Assembly (NCBI GenBank): GCA_023807065.1
Contig: JAJJLU010004670.1
Coordinates: forward strand, 1 to 10,539
Reading direction: 5' to 3'
DNA: 10,539 nucleotides
Source of the DNA: Isotricha intestinalis
Taxonomy: Eukaryota > Ciliophora > Litostomatea > Vestibuliferida > Isotrichidae
Shown here: positions 7,837 through 10,539 of the stretch, piece after piece
How the letters are laid out: each line of letters starts with the position of its first letter
Numbering within the stretch: position 1 is the stretch's first letter
Notes under the pieces: model-generated
What the model was told of the DNA's origin: nothing
Database searches by the model: none
The model's input: the letters and a program-made list of their open reading frames with translations, nothing else
Made by a program: the position numbers and the translations under genes

Positions 7837-7889
7837 AGGTTCTATTTTTATAATTAAACAAAAAAATTAATTAAAAAAAACATTAATTA

Positions 7890-10442
7890 TTAAATTTCTT
7901 GTGCAACTAATCTAATAATAGGAGCTTTTTTATTCCCAATAATACTAATATAATTCTCTTCTTCAAGTAATCTCAATGCATCTCTAAACTCAAATTCTGA
8001 AAAAGACATCTCCTCTCCAATAACTTTTCTTACTTCATCACTTAAGCTTCCAAACCTTACTCCTTTCCTAGCAGTTTCAGCATATTCTCTCAAAACACTT
8101 TTAATACAATCAATCAAATCAACCAATTTAGCTCTAGTACTAGAAGTAATTCCAGTAATAATCATATCCATATCAATCAACCCTGTCACAGGATCAGTTG
8201 CTGCTTGTTGAGTTGCAACTTTAATTAAACGAATTGCCTCATCTACATCCTCTTTTTCTATATATTCTGAAAAACGTAATTTTGCTCTTGCTTCACTTAA
8301 TCTAATTATGGATTCTAACTGTCTTGGAGTTGCTGAAATTGTGTTTTTTCCAGTAGATGATTTTCTAATATCAACATAATATTTAATTAAATCATTTATT
8401 ATTTCATCTTTTAATTTTGGTTCTAATTTACGAGCTTCTGAAATATATGTTGTTAATACTTCTTTTCTTATGAAAGTCGTTGTTTGTGTTTGTTTTTTAC
8501 TTTTTGATTTTTTCTTATTACCACTATCTATTTCCATATCAAATTCTTCTTCTCCATATAAAGAGACTATATGATTTGCTAATCTTCTATCATTAATATC
8601 ATTATGTTTATCAAGCATTAAATAAATCAAGTCAAATCTACTTAAAAGAGAAGGTGGTAATCTAATATTTTGAATAACACTTAATTTAGGATCATATTTA
8701 GAATGAATTGGATTTGCACTTGCTAAAATAGCAGTTCTTGCATTTAATTGACAAATTATACCTGCTTTTGCAATTGATATTGTTTGTTGTTCCATTGCTT
8801 CATGTAATATTACTTTAGTGTTATCATCCATTTTATCAAATTCATCAATACAACAAATACCCTTATCACTTAAAACAAGAGCCCCACTTTCTAATATTAA
8901 TTCTCTTGTTTCTGGATCTTTTGTTACATAAGCAGTTAAACCAACTACAGAAGAACCTTTTCCACTTGTGTATATTCCTCTTGGGGATAAATTATGTACA
9001 TATTGTAATAATTGGGATTTTGCTGTCGAAGGATCTCCAATTAAAAGTACATTAATATCTCCACGAAATTTCCCTTGTCCTGAATCAGTAAAATCTTTAT
9101 TTACTCCTCCAAATAATTGAAGTAATAAACCTTTTTTAATGTCATCGTTTTCCCATATTGATGGTGCTAATGAATCTACTAATATTTGATATATATTTTC
9201 ATTTTTTTTTAATTTTTCTACTTCTTCTAATAATTTACTTCTTTCAATATCATCTAATTCATTTGTTTTATATTTGGTTTGATCTACATCTTCAAAATAA
9301 TCATCTTTCTGTTCATCTAAATTTAATCTCATTTTATTAAATTTAGTAATTGAAACTACATCAATATAAGTTCTAAAAGTACTTTTAGTTACTCTTTGTC
9401 TTGGATTAACTCTCATTCCTTGTGCTCTGAAAATTCCTACAAATTCACATCTATCACCAGGTTTAACAAAATCAACTAATTCATCATAAGCACATAAATG
9501 AATAGTAACAGGTGTTTCTCCTTCAGGCATTGAATCAGGAGTTTCTTGAATTTTAATATATTGTTTATCATTAAATAAAGAAAAATTATGAATTAATTCA
9601 AATGATCCTTTTACATGGCAATTTTTACATTCAGTAGGTTCAGTAATAATATTTCTTTCTAAAGTACTTCTTTCACTTTTTTTACAGTTTGTGCATTGGA
9701 AATATCCTTCTCTCATTTCAGGAATAATTTCACTTGTTCTAATTACAATACCTGTAATAGAAATTAATCTATCAATATCATCAGGTCCTAAATCTCTAAT
9801 TCTACTTTGTTTACTTAAATCTGAAATTCTTACTTGAATAATATTATCACTTTTATCATCAATTTTCATATCTTTTGCAATTTCCTTATAAACATCAGTA
9901 ACTCCATTATCCATTAAAGGAATCATTTCAGTTGGAAAATTTATTAATTGGCTATAAAATAATTTATCAAAAGTTTCTAAGTGTTTACCATCAATATTTA
10001 ATATATATACTTTTGCTCCGCTATTTTCCTTTAGTTGCCTAATATAATAATTATCACCTCCTTCTTTATCACCTTCAACTTTAAAATCTAATAAAAAAGT
10101 TCTAAATTTTGTTAATATATCCATAACATTAATATTTGTTCCCCAAAACATTTGATTACCTTGAGTTGATTCTGAACTTGAATTATAATTTAATGGGCCT
10201 GCATTTTCTGAAGAAGAATTTAAAGGAGGTGTAAATAAAGGAACTCCTGTGTTTCCTTTTAAAAAAGCTCTTTGACGATTTTCGTTTGGTGGGACTAGTA
10301 AACTTTCTATTGATTTTGAAGATTGATTTGATTGAATTTCTGAAAATTTTATATTTTGAGTTTTTTCATCCTTTTTACTACTGCTTCCTTTTTTTTTTGA
10401 AGATGAGGAATTTTTACTATTTGAATTACCGCCTTGTTTCAT
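7890..10442 (-). CDS. MCM4: DNA replication licensing factor MCM4 (MCM2-7 helicase subunit)
   Basis: MCM4 is one of the six AAA+ ATPases of the MCM2-7 ring that is loaded at origins and unwinds DNA in the nucleus. The 850-residue length is close to human MCM4 (863). Residues 1-95 are Ser/Asn/Lys-rich and disordered, like the N-terminal tail that kinases target in other MCM4 proteins. FWGTNINV (99-106) matches the MCM4-typical WGT-x-V start of the folded domain. A C4 zinc finger uses Cys250, Cys253, Cys272 and Cys275. Walker A GDPSTAKS is at 469-476, Walker B CIDEFD at 531-536, sensor-1 Asn577, the arginine finger in SRFD (601-604, Arg602) and sensor-2 Arg707 in TPRQLES. The MCM4 assignment, rather than another MCM, rests on IQNIRLPPSLLSRFD, DRRLANHIVSLY and ATDPVTGLID, followed by a winged-helix tail (about 770-850). 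A Lys-rich insert (642-650) lies after the ATPase core. No intron is needed. A TAA lies two codons before the ATG. Confidence 0.97.
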   Translation of the reverse strand: MKQGGNSNSKNSSSSKKKGSSSKKDEKTQNIKFSEIQSNQSSKSIESLLVPPNENRQRAFLKGNTGVPLFTPPLNSSSENAGPLNYNSSSESTQGNQMFWGTNINVMDILTKFRTFLLDFKVEGDKEGGDNYYIRQLKENSGAKVYILNIDGKHLETFDKLFYSQLINFPTEMIPLMDNGVTDVYKEIAKDMKIDDKSDNIIQVRISDLSKQSRIRDLGPDDIDRLISITGIVIRTSEIIPEMREGYFQCTNCKKSERSTLERNIITEPTECKNCHVKGSFELIHNFSLFNDKQYIKIQETPDSMPEGETPVTIHLCAYDELVDFVKPGDRCEFVGIFRAQGMRVNPRQRVTKSTFRTYIDVVSITKFNKMRLNLDEQKDDYFEDVDQTKYKTNELDDIERSKLLEEVEKLKKNENIYQILVDSLAPSIWENDDIKKGLLLQLFGGVNKDFTDSGQGKFRGDINVLLIGDPSTAKSQLLQYVHNLSPRGIYTSGKGSSVVGLTAYVTKDPETRELILESGALVLSDKGICCIDEFDKMDDNTKVILHEAMEQQTISIAKAGIICQLNARTAILASANPIHSKYDPKLSVIQNIRLPPSLLSRFDLIYLMLDKHNDINDRRLANHIVSLYGEEEFDMEIDSGNKKKSKSKKQTQTTTFIRKEVLTTYISEARKLEPKLKDEIINDLIKYYVDIRKSSTGKNTISATPRQLESIIRLSEARAKLRFSEYIEKEDVDEAIRLIKVATQQAATDPVTGLIDMDMIITGITSSTRAKLVDLIDCIKSVLREYAETARKGVRFGSLSDEVRKVIGEEMSFSEFEFRDALRLLEEENYISIIGNKKAPIIRLVAQEI

Positions 10443-10539
10443 TTTTTATTTATGAATATTTTTAATGGTGTAATTAAATATATTAATATTTGGTTGAATT
10501 TATAAAGGAAAGACAAATTTTAGGAAATTTTTAATTTTT
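10443..10539 (-). promoter_or_regulatory. Start of the MCM4 upstream region (cut by window edge)
   Basis: Only 97 bases upstream of the MCM4 ATG are visible. They are A/T-rich, with an A-rich run before the start in the gene's direction. No E2F/MCB-like G/C-containing site, such as ACGCG or TTTSGCGC, is present in this part. Confidence 0.5.

Larger units (their letters stand above)
7034..7889. other. Convergent 3' intergenic region, T-rich, no gene seen
   Basis: These 856 bases lie between the stops of two converging genes and form the longest gene-free stretch in the window. The 7141-7326 open stretch on the + strand would need a GTG start and encodes only Phe/Ile/Leu/Asn-rich sequence from T-rich DNA, so I do not call it. 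Two inverted repeats are listed separately. The region should contain both transcripts' 3' untranslated ends and termination signals. Its length is greater than the other convergent gap (163 bp), so an unrecognised non-coding RNA cannot be excluded. Confidence 0.55.

Noticed and set aside
9158..9340. 60-codon + strand frame
   Set aside because: It lies antisense within MCM4, whose reading frame is certain.

Overview
The window is very AT-rich nuclear DNA from a microbial eukaryote. It carries seven protein-coding genes, one of them cut by the left edge. I see no rRNA, tRNA, transposon, integrase, CRISPR array or bacterial operon signal. The eukaryotic origin rests on a full-length MCM4 replicative helicase subunit, a metazoan/plant-style RING-H2 E3 ligase, a PP2C phosphatase and low-complexity Asn/Lys-rich proteins. 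All stops are TAA (six) or TAG (one), and every Trp is TGG, so the stop reassignments of Tetrahymena, Paramecium and spirotrichs do not apply. My best guess, from memory of family style and not from any search, is a ciliate lineage with a near-standard code and an extremely AT-rich macronuclear genome, such as a litostome/rumen ciliate. Another AT-rich, compact, intron-poor protist remains possible. The compact layout and apparently intronless 2.5-kb MCM4 gene fit either.

Layout, left to right: the 3' end of an unknown Asn/Lys-rich protein gene (1-501, +); an AT-rich gap with a perfect 14-bp inverted repeat; an unrecognised 306-residue protein (1074-1994, +); a short NadD-type nicotinate/nicotinamide-nucleotide adenylyltransferase (2152-2775, +); a convergent PP2C-family Ser/Thr phosphatase (2939-3817, -); a 692-bp divergent promoter region; a RING-H2 ubiquitin ligase with an N-terminal coiled coil (4510-5244, +); a 616-bp gap; a coiled-coil protein with a long Asn/Ser-rich tail (5861-7033, +); an 856-bp convergent 3' region; and MCM4 (7890-10442, -), whose promoter side starts at 10443 and runs off the window.

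The genes do not form an obvious pathway. They cover NAD synthesis, phosphorylation signalling, ubiquitination, a cytoskeleton-like coiled-coil protein and DNA replication, each apparently with its own promoter. The more unusual features are genome-wide style signals. Synonymous codons shift from A- or C-ending at gene starts to T- or G-ending at gene ends, on both strands. Every complete gene has the same A-rich start context, an ATGA start and a close upstream in-frame stop. Two proteins (306 and 390 residues) look like real genes without an assigned function. I found no convincing undescribed multi-gene system.
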